In this document: positions 39,683-53,325 of the stretch, one piece after another
Position numbering within the stretch: position 1 is the stretch's first letter
Layout: every line of letters starts with the position of its first letter
Assembly (NCBI GenBank): GCA_014871385.1
Contig: CM026422.1
Span: 9,075,374-9,139,373, forward strand
Reading direction: 5' to 3'
Origin: Ceratodon purpureus
Taxonomy: Eukaryota; Streptophyta; Bryopsida; Pseudoditrichales; Ditrichaceae
DNA length: 64,000 nucleotides
The notes under the pieces: model-generated
Seen by the model: only the letters and a program-made list of their open reading frames with translations
The model's database searches: none
Told to the model about the DNA's origin: nothing
Translations under genes and position numbers: made by a program

Positions 39683-41823
39683 ATGGAATCGCCAAAAGAC
39701 CAGAGTGATTCAGAGGTGCAGCTATGGCACCAACAACGATTCTACAGTTTCAACGTAGATGCCGAATCAACCGACAGCGCAAACGAGGGAGGTGGAGATG
39801 AAGATGAAGACCAAGAAGAGACTGGAGATGGAACTAACCATGAGGAGGCTGAAGATCAAGAAGAGAATCAATATTCGATGGATGAGATAAGACTTCGTGC
39901 TGGTGGATGCTATGTTACTTGTAGGGATTTGATAAATAGAATGGCTGATTGGAATGTTGTTGGATTTGATGAATTAGGATTCACAAGCTGAAGATACCAA
40001 GTTTTCAAATTACGTCTTAGAGATGCGTGGCGCAAGGAAGCTTGGTTGTAGAAAACAACACAATCTTCCCAAAAAGATAAAGATTGAGTCACAATGTGAA
40101 GACGCTGAAGAAAAGAGTATGGAACATCTTGACACAAGTAACAGCAATACATGTAAGACACAATAATGCAAATCAAATGAGGACTTCAACAAAGATCTAT
40201 CTAATGCAACATGCATCCAAGGTCAATACAGAAGGAATGTTGTGCAAGAACAATGGGGGCCAAAGAATGTAGATGCAACTCTGCTACATCAACGTAGAAG
40301 CAGTAGGCTACCTGAAAGGTCTTACCCCCCACCATTACACAAAAGGTCCTTTCAAGGTGAAGGATCTAACTTGGGCAAAAAGAATTGTCCAGAGGGAAAA
40401 AGAGGTAAAGGTGAAGGTAGTATACCATACTGACACATGTCAAGAACGTGGCAACAATGAAAGCAACCAGTGGCAACATATAGAAGATTTACAAGCTCTA
40501 GAGTCACTTCATTGGGAACATGATAATGTTGAAGGCAGCAATGGCAGAATTTCCTCTCCACTACATCAACAAGAGGAAATAAATCCAAACCAACCTCTTC
40601 CCAACAACATTAGTAAGCAGTAGTCACTTCAGAAAGGACATATTGAGAAAGGAAAGAAAGCATGCAGGAATGGTAATTGGAGCACAGAGACAATGGAGCT
40701 AGCCTTTGAGAAATTAGATGAAGGCTACAAGATGATAGAGGTAAGTGCCTATTTCAAAATTCCAAGAAGTTTATTGAGGGACCACTATCTTGGCATCACA
40801 AGAAGCAGAAAGAGAGGACCTCAAGGTGTTTTGTCAGCAAATGAAGAAAAGGCATTGATAAAATACCTTGATATAATGATAGCATTAGGGCATCCTTTGA
40901 ATCCCTCTCAACTTAAGTTGAAAGTTGCAGAAATTACCCAAGAGAGGGTAACCCCATTCAAAAATGGAGTTCCTGGGGTGAGCTGGTTAAGGTGGTTTAG
41001 GAATAGACATCGATCGTTTATTGCAAGAGTTGCACAAGGATTGGAGATGGGCCGCGCCAAAGGATTATGCCCAACAAATGTGGCAACATTCTATTCCAAC
41101 TTGGAAGAGGTGTACAAGAAACATGGCTACGCTCCTCACCACATCTGGAATGTAGAGGCAAGGTGTTAGCAAGGAGAGGCCAAAGACATGTGCAAACTAT
41201 AATTCCAAACATTACAGAATCTCTTACAGTTTTATCAGCTATCAATGCAGCAGGTGAAATCATCCCGAATTTCTACATTTTCAGGGGATGGCATAGACGC
41301 AAGGACTACATTGCACTTTGCGAGCCACATGCCACAATGGCAATGCAAGAAAAAGGCTGGATGAACAGCTTTTTGTTTTGGCAATGGATAGCTCATTTTA
41401 TTGAGGCAATGACAACAAAAGGTGGAATTTCGACAACAAATCGCCACCTTATGATTCTAGATGGCCATAACAGCCATGTGACACTAGAAGTCATCATCCA
41501 AGCCAAAGAGGTAGGATTAGATTTGCTTACGTTGCCAAGTCGTACATCTCATGCAATGCAGCCCCTGGATGTTGCATATCTGGTCAATGAAACACAAAGG
41601 GATTGTTCCAAAAAAAGAGGATTTAGCTCACTGGGTATCATTAGCTCTTAAGAGGGTAGCCACAACACAAAATATCAAGGCAGTGTTTAGAGCAACAGGG
41701 ATTTGGCCTTGTAATCCAGAAAAGATGAATTTGAAGATGCAACCAAGTGAAGGATTCAAGGAAAAAACTTACCAGGTTACAGTATCGGAAATTATGGATG
41801 AAGAACCTATTCTGCCATCATAA
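39683..41823 (+). pseudogene. pogo-like transposase, broken
   Basis: The left part (39683-39991) is acidic (runs of Glu/Asp). 40693-41169 holds a helix-turn-helix pair of CENP-B/jerky type (KIPRSLLRDHYLG, SANEEKALIKYL, GVSWLRWFRNRH) and runs up to WNVE, where families have WNVDE. The DDE core continues in another frame at about 41160-41600: SAINAAGEIIPNFYIFRG, the second acidic site LMILDGHNSHV, and LPSRTSHAMQPLDVA with the third. The end (LAHWVSLALKRVATTQNIKA, FRATGIWPCNPEKM) is back in the first frame. At least two frame breaks and loss at the first catalytic Asp mean it is inactive. Whether introns account for any break in the 40.0-40.7 kb part is unclear. Confidence 0.85.
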
Positions 41824-42009
41824 GGTGTAACTCATTACTTTGTGGACGTTGAAGGTGACGCCCCTTTTGGAGATCCTCTACAAAGCCAAGAACATGGATC
41901 AGCCAACAAGCCACCAAAGGAGATCAGTGAGTTTCTGAAACTACCTATACATGTTGTGCGGCCTGCTAGAATAAGGTCAAATCCTCTAGTAGATTATTCA
42001 ATGTCACAC

Positions 42010-42076
42010 ATCTTGACTTCAGATCATCTTGACTTCAGATCATCTTGACTTCAGATCATCTTGACTTCAGATCAAC
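42010..42076. repeat. 16-bp tandem repeat
   Basis: Four copies of atcttgacttcagatc in the region just past the transposase frames, inside the pogo-like element. Confidence 0.9.
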
Positions 42077-43440
42077 CATGGAATTCATAGCAGCAAGAAA
42101 AGAAAATGCACAGGAAGAAGCCAAAAAGAAGAGAGAAGATGCAAAACTTACCAAGGAGAAAAGAGTAATTAGAGGACAAAGCTGCCTGCTCAGATAGTCA
42201 TTTTCACACCTAGATCATTGTTGAGGTGAGCTAACCTGAGTTTTTCAGACTTTACAAATAACTCAATCAACGGAAAAAAAGTGTGAGTCACCATACTTCA
42301 GAACTTGATAACTCACTTCCAGGTCGTCATCTGAGAAGCTTCTGGAACGCCAGAGATTCTGAAACGGCAGGGATTCAGGAACTCTAGAGAAATGAGAGGT
42401 CCAAGTGGACTTCCAAGGTTGTGTGATTTTGGTAACCTTGAGCTCGTTTAAAAGACTGCCAATGCCCTCAATTATCAAGGCTTTGACACACTTTCTGCTT
42501 TCACTGAGTTGCATGTAGGTAGTGCCATAGCACAACCCAGTAGCTCACAATGGGCCCTTTTTGAATCCTCAGTCTTTCCAACTACAGATGGCCCTAGCGT
42601 CATTTTAGACTTGAATTAGGTCCTTCTTGGTCTGTAAGGAGCATCTTCAGTACTAGATACATCACTTTTTGGACAGATTGGCTCTATTTTAAAACCATCT
42701 TCCTTTCATTACTACTTGTGCCTATGAGCTCAAATAGCACACTCTAGGCTGATGCCTTCAAAATTAAATATCTAATTCAAGGAGACTCACAAAATTTTGA
42801 TCAAAATTGCCACTCAACTGTTCTCAAATTATCTTCCAACCAAAAATATGTTCTAAAATTTCCCATTGATAAATTTCTTCACAGAGGGCAAAATCTGCTT
42901 AGATGGTCCATTTCCGAGCCTCCTACTTTAGTAACAACATGGAGCCGTTGCTGGCTCGGTCATCTTTCAGCTAGCTTGTCAGAGCGCATTATTAGGTTTG
43001 TTTGTTTTTTATTTTGATGCACAGGATCTCGTGAGTCATGCATTGGTTATGGGCAGCAGTCTACGCCGGAATTAGATCAATGGGTGGTTGGCATTTTAAA
43101 ACCAAACTATTTGTTTTTTAATAAGGGAAGTGAAGGTGATATGGACATGATTTCTTTGCCACCGGTTCATGAAATGGCGGATATGGACACTTTTGCAACA
43201 CCTTTTCAGATGAACAGGGAGTGGCCACTGGCCACCGCATGCCTTGCTTGACAGTTTAACCTTTTTTAAGTTTTCACTGTAGTATTTTTGTTAATTACAG
43301 ACTAATTTGGAAAAATATTACGATACTTGCAATGCATTCAGAATACTTTTTGACATCTTTGAAAAATCTTTTCCACCTCAAATTTTGTTGCCAACATACT
43401 TCAATTACAAATCGTGTTGGAAATAAGATGGTTTACCATA

Positions 43441-43951
43441 CCTCAACATCAAAGTGGTTAACTTGGGCTACTTTAGTTTAAAGATTAGAATGAAAGAAAT
43501 GAGGGAAATTTGATACATTTTCTAGGTTTGTTTTTTTTTTTTTTCTCTTTTTTTTGTTTTTTCATCATTTTTTCATGAGGGAACTTTAGAGGGAAATTTA
43601 TCACAAGTGTAAGGCTTAAATGAATAAATTCTATAAATAAAAAGATTAAACAAGCCAATACTACCTGAGCACTATTCTTAAGGAACATACAATATGTTCA
43701 AAATTTAACTTGCAAAATTTAACATGCAGTTTGACAAGTCTCTTTTTAACTTGCAAATAAAGCAAAACATTCACCCACTTCTATGAATACATTTGGTGGC
43801 AATTATTAAATAATGAATCAATGAATCAAATAGGTAAATTAAAATAAATAAATAAATACCACAAGTCATTTTATGTTCCTCAAACTAACGTACAAAATCC
43901 ACTGCTTGTCAATTATTCAACAAATCTACCCTCATAATGAAAACCTGCAGA
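43441..43951. other. Intergenic / TNL 3' region
   Basis: T-rich and A-rich runs, with no gene. The part near 43952 should hold the 3' UTR of the TNL gene. The pogo-like element ends only about 0.5 kb from its stop codon. Confidence 0.45.
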
Positions 43952-46900
43952 TCAAACCTCCCCATCCTGCAAAACTAGATCGCCAAACTGCCTTACCAAG
44001 TCCTCTGACTTCTTCCTGTTCAACACCTCCGAATTCATCGTCAAAATAAAGTTTTCATCTTCATTGTGCACAACACATAGGGCCCCCTTCAACACTGTAA
44101 ATACTTCCCAGCCACAAGATTCAACGTAGACACGGATGTGGTCGCCATGTTGTAGTGACTGCACTACCTGATGCTCTCTCTTCAAAGTACACAACCACAC
44201 TTGGGTGCCATCAGAACTCCGTCCAGATGGAAACGAAATAGATTCCCCAACCAATCTCCTACCCCTCGATACCTCAACCTTCATACTCAGATAATTCCAA
44301 CCTAACACTTGCTTCCCCAGAAGGCACCAAATAATGGCTATGCACTTTGTCTCCTGAAGTACAGTTGCCTCTAACACCAAGGTTCCCTTAAACTCAGAAG
44401 GCACCATAACTTTGTTCGCCAAACCATTGGAAAGTAAAGGAATTGCATTGCCCAGGCAGCTAATAACTTGTACAGCAGGATCACCCTGCAACATACAATT
44501 CCAATTGCCTCGAAATCTTCAATACATCCAAAATCAGCTGCAAACACATTATTAACGATCTCCATTTCATATCCCCTAAACCCTGAGCACGACCAAGATA
44601 GCCCTTCGCAGCCTATTCACCGATTAAAATCACGTTGTCATGATGTACCGGTAAGGACATTAGTCATGTACATTATTACGCACACCAAATCAATTGCTGC
44701 CCTATGTAAGACCAAGGTTGGATATTACCTAATACAGAGAACAAATTCTATACTCACACCAATCCCCAAAGTGCTCACAATATCTTCAATTTCTTGTATC
44801 ACAATAACAACGTCAACACCAACATGTGTATAGCGAACCCATACCTCCAACCATATGTTGTTGTATACCACACCAATTTTGCTTCCACTCACATGACACT
44901 CACGCAAAGCTCTATTCCCCATCATGCGAATTCCACGACCATCAATCGCAAAGCAATAAGAAACGTCCACGAACTCCAACATAGTGAGGCATTCCAATCC
45001 GCGTACATGTCTTAGACTTCCACATCCGTGCAAGTCTAAGTGCACCAGGGACCTCATTCCCGCCAAGGACGGAATCTCAGTGAGTTTCTCGCATTCACCC
45101 AAATCAAGGCGCTCCAAGTCCTCCGGCAACGTTTCAATGGTCAGCAGTTCTAAGCACCCTCTCATATTAAAGCGGACCAAGCACTTCAGATTTTCAAAGC
45201 TTTTGGGAAGGGCGGTGATTGTTGCATGCCCACTCAAGTCGAGATCTTTTAGAGCAGTAAAGGCTCCAAAGCCACCCATGTCCACGGATGCATCGCTTAG
45301 ACATAGAGAAGTAAGTGCTTGGAGCCCTGGAAAGGTATCCGGAACACTACAGACTCCTGGCATGCACAACGAAGAGAGGGATGTGAGCAGCCCAAATTCC
45401 GCTGGGAGATTCTCTACCACACCTAGATAGGCGTCTAACGTCTTCAACATCTTGAGTCCACCGATGGATGCAGGCAGATTGGACAAAGACCTGCACAAAC
45501 AGATTCTCAGTGTCTCCAGGCTGGTCAATTTCCCAATCTCCTCTGGCAACTGCTGCAAGCTCTCGCAATCGTCCAGAATAAGTGTTTTTAGGCTCACTAA
45601 TCCCACAATCGCATCCGGTAAGGTCACCAATTCCACACACTCATATAGATCCAGGTGTTGCAAGTCCGTCAACTGCCCAATAGAGTCTGGTAGGCTCTTT
45701 AAACTGTCACATGACCTCAGTTCCAATTTCTTGAGTTTCGGTACGCACTGGCCTAGATTCACCGCAAGCTCCACGAGTCTTGTGCACGACGAGAGGATCA
45801 AAGTCTGGAGCACAGGAAGCTGCAAGGAGACATGTCACAATTGAACAAAATTTAGTAACTTTTCTCGTGAGATAACCTGCTGCTCTGATTAGGCAGTATC
45901 AGAGGTCTCTAATAAGAATTGCTTGACTACAGGTATGGACTTCAATGAATTTGCTAACGTAAGTTCAGCCCACAATTTCTACGATACAGCAATCGCACTC
46001 GTTGTAGACGAATGGAATCCCTGCACAACTATTCCGTCCAGCATTGACGAGCTCAATCCCCACGCCATTCAGCTAAAAATTAACACTGACTTCCTTCTCT
46101 CACAACCCTTGCAGGCTAACCACTCAATCATCCTAGAACTCCCGGATTATAAAACTACAACAACTGACAACAACTTCATCCCTTGAAAACATATCAGGTC
46201 AAATGCGATTGTTCCCTTATCCACACCTTGATATCATCATCGTTCCCCCAAAGACGAGTTAACTTGTCACTGTCGCTCAGGTCCAGCACAACCAGGGATG
46301 GCAGCTTCAACTCTGACGGTAACTGAGCAGCACAGAACCCTCTCCATTGGAGCCACCGTAGTTCTTCGGGCCAAATTGAGAATTTGGCATTTCCATCTGG
46401 CATTTCCACATGGCAACCATCCAATACCAGCAAGTGCAGCTCCTTCATGCTCGACAACTGTGACACACTATATGGTACACCACCGTCCTTCAAACGTGCA
46501 CATTCTCCATACGCGGGATTCTTCGTGCGGCCTCCAACACCTAAACAGAGCCCCCGGGTTCGAGGTTTCGTCTGCGCTCATTATAATGTGAAAACAAGGC
46601 TTATTCATGGCTTACACCATAATGCATCCACCAAAACTGGTGCACATATCAACACATTGTGCAGGCTTTAAGCCTTCCTAAAGGGTCACCTACAAGTATT
46701 TCACGTGCTCACAAGTCCAAATTCCAAATCATGGATCGCATCTCATCAAACCTTGCTTATCCATTCTGTCACGTTCCTCTTCGAACATATACAAGAGATG
46801 CACTACGTGGATACTAGACTTAACCAAAACATACAAATTGTGAGCATAAACAGTACTATCGAATATGAAATTGTTACACTGATAATTACCAAGCTTCACG

Positions 46901-48958
46901 AATAAGAAAAACCATTCAATCATTCATTCAGTGTTATCACTTCCTACTACCCGGATGTACATCAATTGCGCCTCGCACGTCCGATCTATATCAAATAAAC
47001 CATGTTAAATTCGAATACTTACCTCTCCACGACTCAACACTTTTATGGCTACCGCAGCATCCCACAAGTGCGTCCACTCCTCTGGTCTTCGCCACTCTTT
47101 CTTCACAATGTCCCTCTTCACAATGTCTCTGCCCATATCACGAAGCACATCATGCATCCTTAAAATGCCTTCCTCATCTATTTTCACCAGTGACCTATCC
47201 ATCAGCCTCCGTAACGATAAAGCTGGAGTTCTTGAAGTGCAGCACGCTCCGCTGCAACTACCGCACGACTTCCAAATTGTCAGTGCTACTTCCTTCTCCA
47301 TGCCAATCAGCATACACGCAATATCTCGGAACATCGCCCGATCACCGTCCGTCGGAAGCCTCTCGTAAGTGCTTCGTAGCTTGCCAAAAACGTCTTCATT
47401 CTCTTCTAATGCCTTCACTGCTTCCAACCACATCTCCATGTCCTCACGTCGCCTCTTGTCAAACAGGGAAGCGCCCACAGTCTCCAGCGACAACGCATGA
47501 CCGCCACATGCGTCTGCAACCTTAGCTGCCAAATCAGCAAAACCTTCACTTGGTGTCTCACTCAGAAATGCATGCCGGTTGAAAACACACCGCGACTCGT
47601 ATTCATTCAAAATAGGGACTTCGTACACCTCCCACCGCTCTGCACCTGCCATTGCCTGCGTCACCACATCGCGCTCTCGAGATGTGATCACAATTCGGCT
47701 ACCAGATCCCAGTTTTCGAACGTCAGGAATGAGAGCCTCAAATTGGCCTTTGTCGTCTATATCGTCCACGACAATCAACACTCTATCAGGAATCGAGCCA
47801 TCGAACAATCGTATATATTCACCTATGCTCATCCCCTCACGGCCGCCAAGTCCCAGATCACGCATCAGGTCTTGCTGCAACTGGGATGGCTCAGTGCTTG
47901 ACCTTGACCGCACATCTCTCAGAAAGCAGTACTTCTCGAACTGCCGAAGCGACACGAAGTGATCGTATATTTCCTTAGCAAGGGTCGTTTTTCCAATACC
48001 GCCCATGCCGACCAAACCTAAAAGGTTCACACGATCAAGCGAGTTCAGCACATTCGTCATACGCACTCTCATACCATATCGATGTTTTCCTGCTAGCAAC
48101 GTCGCTGGGATTGCACTTCGAATTTCCACAAGGACGCTCCTTATCAGTTGCTCTTCATCTCTGCACTTCACAGAAAACCAACCAGCTCATTCTCACGTCA
48201 GATCAGCCTGTGCTAGTAGGAAGTGCACCATGTAGCAACACCATAGGCTCTGACTTAATGTGTGCAATTTATCAACTACCTCCATCCCACAGTCGAAGAA
48301 GGACTAGAACGTCACCAATGAATACTTGCAGAGAATAATCACGCTCACAAATCATTTTCATCCATGGTAGTAAAAATGTGACTTATCAACTGTAATATTG
48401 TGTTCTTAATACGAGGATCCTAGTGTGGACTGAGTAATTTCACTTCAAGCATCACACTATGACTCACCCATTCACTTCATCAAGTCGAAAGCCCCTGTAA
48501 TCAGAAACTTCGCGAAGAGCGTCCTTCCATTTCCGGATCTCCTCTGTCCTCCCACGCTTCAAATGCTTTTCGAAACCCTTCTTGAAAGGCTCATTCTCGG
48601 TCCACCGCAAGTCATCTGGATTAACACCATAGAATACTGGTAGAATAACCTGTCCGCTCCTCAGCATATCACTCAGCTCGTTCAGACAGTACTTGGATTC
48701 AGCATACCGCTTTGAGAAGATAGCCACGTGAACACAAGCACCTTTTAGTGCTTTATCGATCGACTTGAAGACGTGGCGCCCTTGCCCGATGTCTTTCGCA
48801 TCCAGGAAAGGTCTAAATCCGTCCCTTCTGAGAGCAGCGTTGAGGTGAGCCACAAACGTCTTCTTCACATCTGGGCCCCGGTGATTGATGAACACATTGT
48901 ATTGGTGAGGCTTGAATTCTGCAGCTCCATGGGATGGATCCGACGACCGCGCTTCCAT
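43952..48958 (-). CDS. TIR-NBS-LRR immune receptor (TNL)
   Basis: Intracellular NLR receptor whose TIR domain cleaves NAD+ on activation. Exons: 48958-48468, 48160-47023, 46571-46227, 45819-44758 and 44485-43952, 3570 nt (1189 aa), canonical and in phase. TIR (~15-163): VFINHRGPDVKKTFVAHL, the LDAKDIGQGRHVFKSI loop, and YCLNEL carrying the catalytic Glu. NB-ARC (~165-540): P-loop GMGGIGKTT (~215), kinase-2 VLIVVDDID, RNBS-B GSGSRIVITSRERD, GLPL-like GGHALSLETVG, and MHD in MHDVLRDMG. LRR (~580-1000): at least ten units (for example LKKLELRSCDSLKSLPDSIG). A 178-codon last exon forms a post-LRR domain (DHIRVYVESCGWEVF). A CGSCSGACC insert lies before the winged helix. Every key motif is present and no stop breaks the frame, so it looks functional. 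The donor of exon 4 (GGT|GTGAGT) and acceptor of exon 5 are the weakest calls. Confidence 0.92.
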
Positions 48959-51558
48959 TATGCTTCCCTACTCTTCCTTTCAAGAGAGCATTTCCTTTAC
49001 CACGGGTTCGGATAAATCTCTGCAGTATCCACAACGTGACGCATATAGTTGGAAGGGTTCGCCACATGTACATCGCAAATGTGGTGAAGTAGCTGGAAAT
49101 TTCTGAGTTCGAGCGGATGGATCTTCAGATTACTGCAGTTACAAGAATCTGTAGGGTGTGATTCACAGCACCTTGCCTTAAAATCGCACCACAATTTTCA
49201 CCGCTTCATACTTAACATAAACAGAAGGTTCCATGTGTACACGACCAAGCTCTATTCAAATCGAATTTTAGGACTTGAAAGTTTGACAAAATTACAAGAT
49301 TTAGAAGGCAAATCTTACTGTACTCTCAGAATGTTTCAAATTCAAAAGTCGACGATATGCGTCTAGCGGGGTACACGACCGGAAACCATCACACCTCTCC
49401 ATGTCAACGCACTACAAGTTTCAGATAACACGAACTTCAAATGGTTGACAATCACTTAGCACTGCATTGCACAGATGCACATCAAGGCCATTTTCACAGG
49501 CACCATTTAATGGTGTATAATTACGTATGCAGAGTCTTCAGATAGTTCTCAGAATCCCCGGACATAGTGTTGGGCCTCGAGATACCAGTTGAGTTAGGCA
49601 TTGAAATCCTATTCTCAACAAGCTCTTAAGTCATCACTTAATAGGAGACTACTGTAAGATAATATCAGGTAAGACCCAGTCACATCCTATCACTGGATGC
49701 CTCCGCAGGTTGGACCCATATGCACAGGAGTCTTTTGGCATGAATATTGCGAACCCAGTGCGCCATAGCAGACAGCCCTTAATCCTATCCTCATCGCTCC
49801 CGTAAGCGCTAGTGAGAAATCATAATGCACTTTTAAGCCTTTTCGTGAAATATAATTACTCATTGTACTATACAGCAAGCCTGGATGCATCTCAAATCAA
49901 GAAAACACAACGATGTTCCCAAGGCTCATGCCACATTGACGTTTTCAAAGTAGTTCGGACAGCATGTTAGGTTGGGATAGCTAGCCGGTTATAGGCCATA
50001 ACCACGAATGGGATACCAATATAATAACGATCCAACGTATAGGATAGGTTCCACTCTGATTTCTTAATTCCTGAAAGGTAAAGATCAAACATGTTGTGGA
50101 TGTTGTCATGCCCCACACTCATAAAGGACATCAGGCTTCTAAGCAGGGAAACGAACCTAACTAAATCAGTGGTTGTAAGAGAAGATCGCTATGAAATTCT
50201 AACACGCTGCAGACTCAGTTTCAGGATTACTCTCACAACGTGCTATTTACAAAGTGTGTTCTACATCCAGGACACTTCTCGAAACACCCTATAACATATC
50301 AAAAACATATCAAAAACCAATAATGAGTAACACCTTATGCCTGCCACCAATTCCACTCTAGGTCAAATCAAAAGCTATTTCAACTTAGGATCACCTCCCT
50401 TGTGAATGATCGCATCAAATTCTAAATTTTAAACAACACCAACAGAGACTATGAATTTGTTGGTGAAGGTCTATGACACCAACACCAACAGAGACTCATC
50501 TCCCAGTAGCCGTAGAATTTACTAAGCAATCACAAGCTCTGTCACTGTCCGTAATCCAAATACGTGACATCCATTACAATTCCCACTCACGGAACCCCTC
50601 TACCACAGTACTGTAGTCCAAACAAAATGACAAGTGCTGCTCCCAATGACTAGCGTACACAGACTCAGCGGGTGAGCTCTTCAAAACCCGGCATACACAA
50701 ACCCTCTAGATATAAGCTTCGGTTCACAACACTCTGACAGAAACATCCACACAGTACAGTACAGTACAGACATCAACTGATCGCCTAAAATAGTACTCAC
50801 CCACTTCACCGACAATCACTCCAAAAACCCAGTACCGACACAAGAGAAGGAAGCAACACCTTGAAAACTTGTGTCTCCGCCTCCATGTTCTCAACATGAG
50901 CTTGGACGTGCTCGTGTGAAGGTCCATCGCGCATCGACACCCCAACAGCTTGATCCTCTCTCTCTCGATGCACCCGACAGCAGCAAGACTAGATGTTCTC
51001 CAGCTCTCTCGTGAGGGTTGTCGGAGTGGGTGATGTAACGCCCTAGAATGTAGCAAAACTCCCTATATTTTAGTATAAGAAGAGTTGTTGAAGAAGAAGA
51101 AGACCGTCGGTCCTTGTGTTATAAGGGCCGGCGTGAATTGAGTGTTTGTTTGTTAAGTATCTTGTATCTATGTCCAAGCGACATTAGACAATTCCCCTTC
51201 ATAAATTTTATCCTTTTTCTTTATGACGAAGTTTCTAAAGCCAAGTGTCACACCTTTATTTTGTAAAATTAGAAGTTTAGGGTCTCGTAGCTGTGTTGTA
51301 AGGAAAAAGTGGTTTGACTTACGTCTGATAAGATAATGAAGAAGAGAGAGAAATGTAGAAAACTTTAATAGAATTAGGGTTTTGAACGAGAACAAATCTA
51401 TTTTTGCTTTATATACGTGGACACTTCGTTTAAACCACTAATTTTTTATCCAGTGGTTATAGAATAGAGAAAGTCATCCCATGTGGTAGGGCAAAATAGA
51501 TTGACTTACATCTTATAGATAAGAGAGGAATGAAAGGTAGAGATGATTTAGTAAATTA
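48959..51558. other. Upstream region of the TNL gene
   Basis: Contains the TNL promoter. Around 50860-51010 the minus strand is exon-like (CT-rich, ATGs, a possible ATGGAGGCGGAG start with donor AAG|GTGTTG), and may be a separate leader exon, but no family match is visible. The remainder, including 51030-51558, has no recognised gene. Confidence 0.35.
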
Positions 51559-52239
51559 GTACACTACTACAAATGCAGGTTCCTGGGAGCGAGGGGGGGT
51601 GGACAAGGCGGGTGACACCCCTCTTGTTCAGGGCTCCTACAAAAATCGACCAAAATTGAACCAATGAGAGCGAAGATGAAGCCCCCTCGGTAATTGATGT
51701 GTTCCTAGGAGCTGACCTGAACAGGGTAACTCGAAAACTTACCTGAAGGTCTATGCGTTGGCAGCTTAATGGCCTGATTCGCGGGTTTACCTTACTGGTT
51801 TCACCAATGTTGTATAGTAAATTTTGTATTTGAACGCAGTAATTATCTAAAGTACGGGTAAAGGTCAACACGTGTTTAGTTCCACTTCGTTGAAATACTC
51901 AATGACATCGCCGCAAATTTTATCCTTGTAAATTACAATGTTCCAGCAGGTTATTTACACCAGAGCAAACTTTAACCAACTTTTTTTCGACAATTGTATT
52001 ACTTTAAAACAAACGTATGCATATCATTGTCTGCACTGTTGTCGAAGCATTTTAATTGTAACACAATTATATCACCGAACAAATTGGAAGTCCATAATGT
52101 ATGGAGTCTTATTATCAGACACAAGATATACGCCGTCATTTTGCACTCCCAGTGCATTGAAATTGTATCGGAAGCCAAATGACTTTAAATGTAGATCAGA
52201 ACTATCACCGCTTACCCATAACCCCTACGTGCCTAGGAA

Positions 52240-53165
52240 AGCCAAAACGGTTTTTTGCCATTTCGGTCAGTCTAGATAAAGGGGTTAAAATTGATATTTT
52301 TGCCTAAGATTTTTACTAGATGCTCCTTGTACTGCAAAGTGTATGTGGTAAAATTTGCAAAGCAAAATTCCAATTTTAAGACCTTCATCTAGAAATTTTA
52401 GGCTTCAAGTCCAAAACGGGCAGTTTAAAATTAGGCTTTTTTTTTAAAAAAAAATTCTTGAAATACGTTCATAACCAAACCACCACTCAAATTCCAAAGA
52501 GACCCAAGTCAAAAAATATACCAATTTTACAAGGGCAGCCTCTAAAAATTACAAAGATAAGCTTCAATATTAGCAGTAATTTTTGAATTACTTCTTTCAA
52601 AATTCGTCAAAATTTGAGATTTTGGAATTTTTCAAAAATAATTTCGCTCAAAAATCAAAACCTTATAAAGGCACCTAACCACCATTCAGATTTTTCAAAA
52701 ACCAAATATACGTGACGTCATGCATGTTTTACTTTATCAACGTTTTCAAAACTACTTCTAGAAAACAATTTTTATGAGAGCCAAAAAAAAGAATGAGTCT
52801 CTCAAATTTTCCAGGGAGGTACTGAACTTGATGACCTACGTGGAAAAAAATATGGACAAAATGTTTGGGGTAACAATCTTGAACTCCCCCTTTGCACCAT
52901 TTTAGCTATGTCATTCAGCCAATGCCCAAAAAAAGTTTTGCTGCAACTTTGAATATTATAACCTCTAAGATGGTAAACATTCAACAGCCTAAAATTTTAT
53001 CACTACTTTTGAAGAAGGTTTAGTGCAAGATCTTATGGCTGGATGTCTAAAAAAAGCAAATTTTTTTGGTTCAAATTGTCGTTTCTACAAGGTGGTCAAA
53101 AATCACTGTTTTGGAGGTTTTGAGACCCAAAACATGCTTGGGCACTTATGGATTAAGTTGTCCAG
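52240..53165. repeat. Sequence related to the TTAA element family, inside the CACTA element
   Basis: An end-like aaaggggttaaaa at 52267-52279, a right-type end (inverse of ttaatccataagtgcccaagc) near 53135-53155, and a shared internal agccataagatctt (inverse near 53030; also 19470) suggest one or two old insertions of the TTAA family. The borders are not clear. Confidence 0.3.
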
Positions 53166-53325
53166 TGAAAAGTTTTAGTCTAGGTTCTAGATTATCACCT
53201 ATATGGTTGAGTAGATTGACAAACAAGATCTGAATTTCTATAATCATGTTCAACAATTGGTAGTACTAATTTCGCTAAAATTAGTTTGTATATATTTAAA
53301 CAAGTTTTTTGACAAATTTTTTTAA

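Larger units (their letters stand above)
39172..43438 (+). mobile_element. pogo-like (Tc1/mariner superfamily) transposon, 4.27 kb
   Basis: Inverted ends TGGTAAACCATCCTATTTCC (left) and the inverse of TGGTAAACCATCTTATTTCC (right) are flanked by TA on both sides (39170-39171 and 43439-43440), the target duplication of this superfamily. A decayed transposase gene lies at about 39683-41823. Several CGGAAAT motifs occur just inside the left end (39294, 39439, 39505) and may be subterminal binding sites. About 1.6 kb to the right of the transposase has no recognised transposon function. Confidence 0.85.

Noticed and set aside
44468-48338. Plus-strand frames of 100-150 codons opposite the TNL exons
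   Set aside because: Antisense shadows of the LRR and NB-ARC coding sequence with no family resemblance.
50724-51056. A 110-codon minus-strand frame upstream of the TNL gene
   Set aside because: No domain or homology visible. At most a leader exon, so it is described only in the intergenic entry.
51309-51548. Two similar stretches (ttgacttacgtctgataag and ttgacttacatcttatagat) 180 bp apart
   Set aside because: Imperfect direct similarity without clear borders or target duplication. Too weak to call an element.
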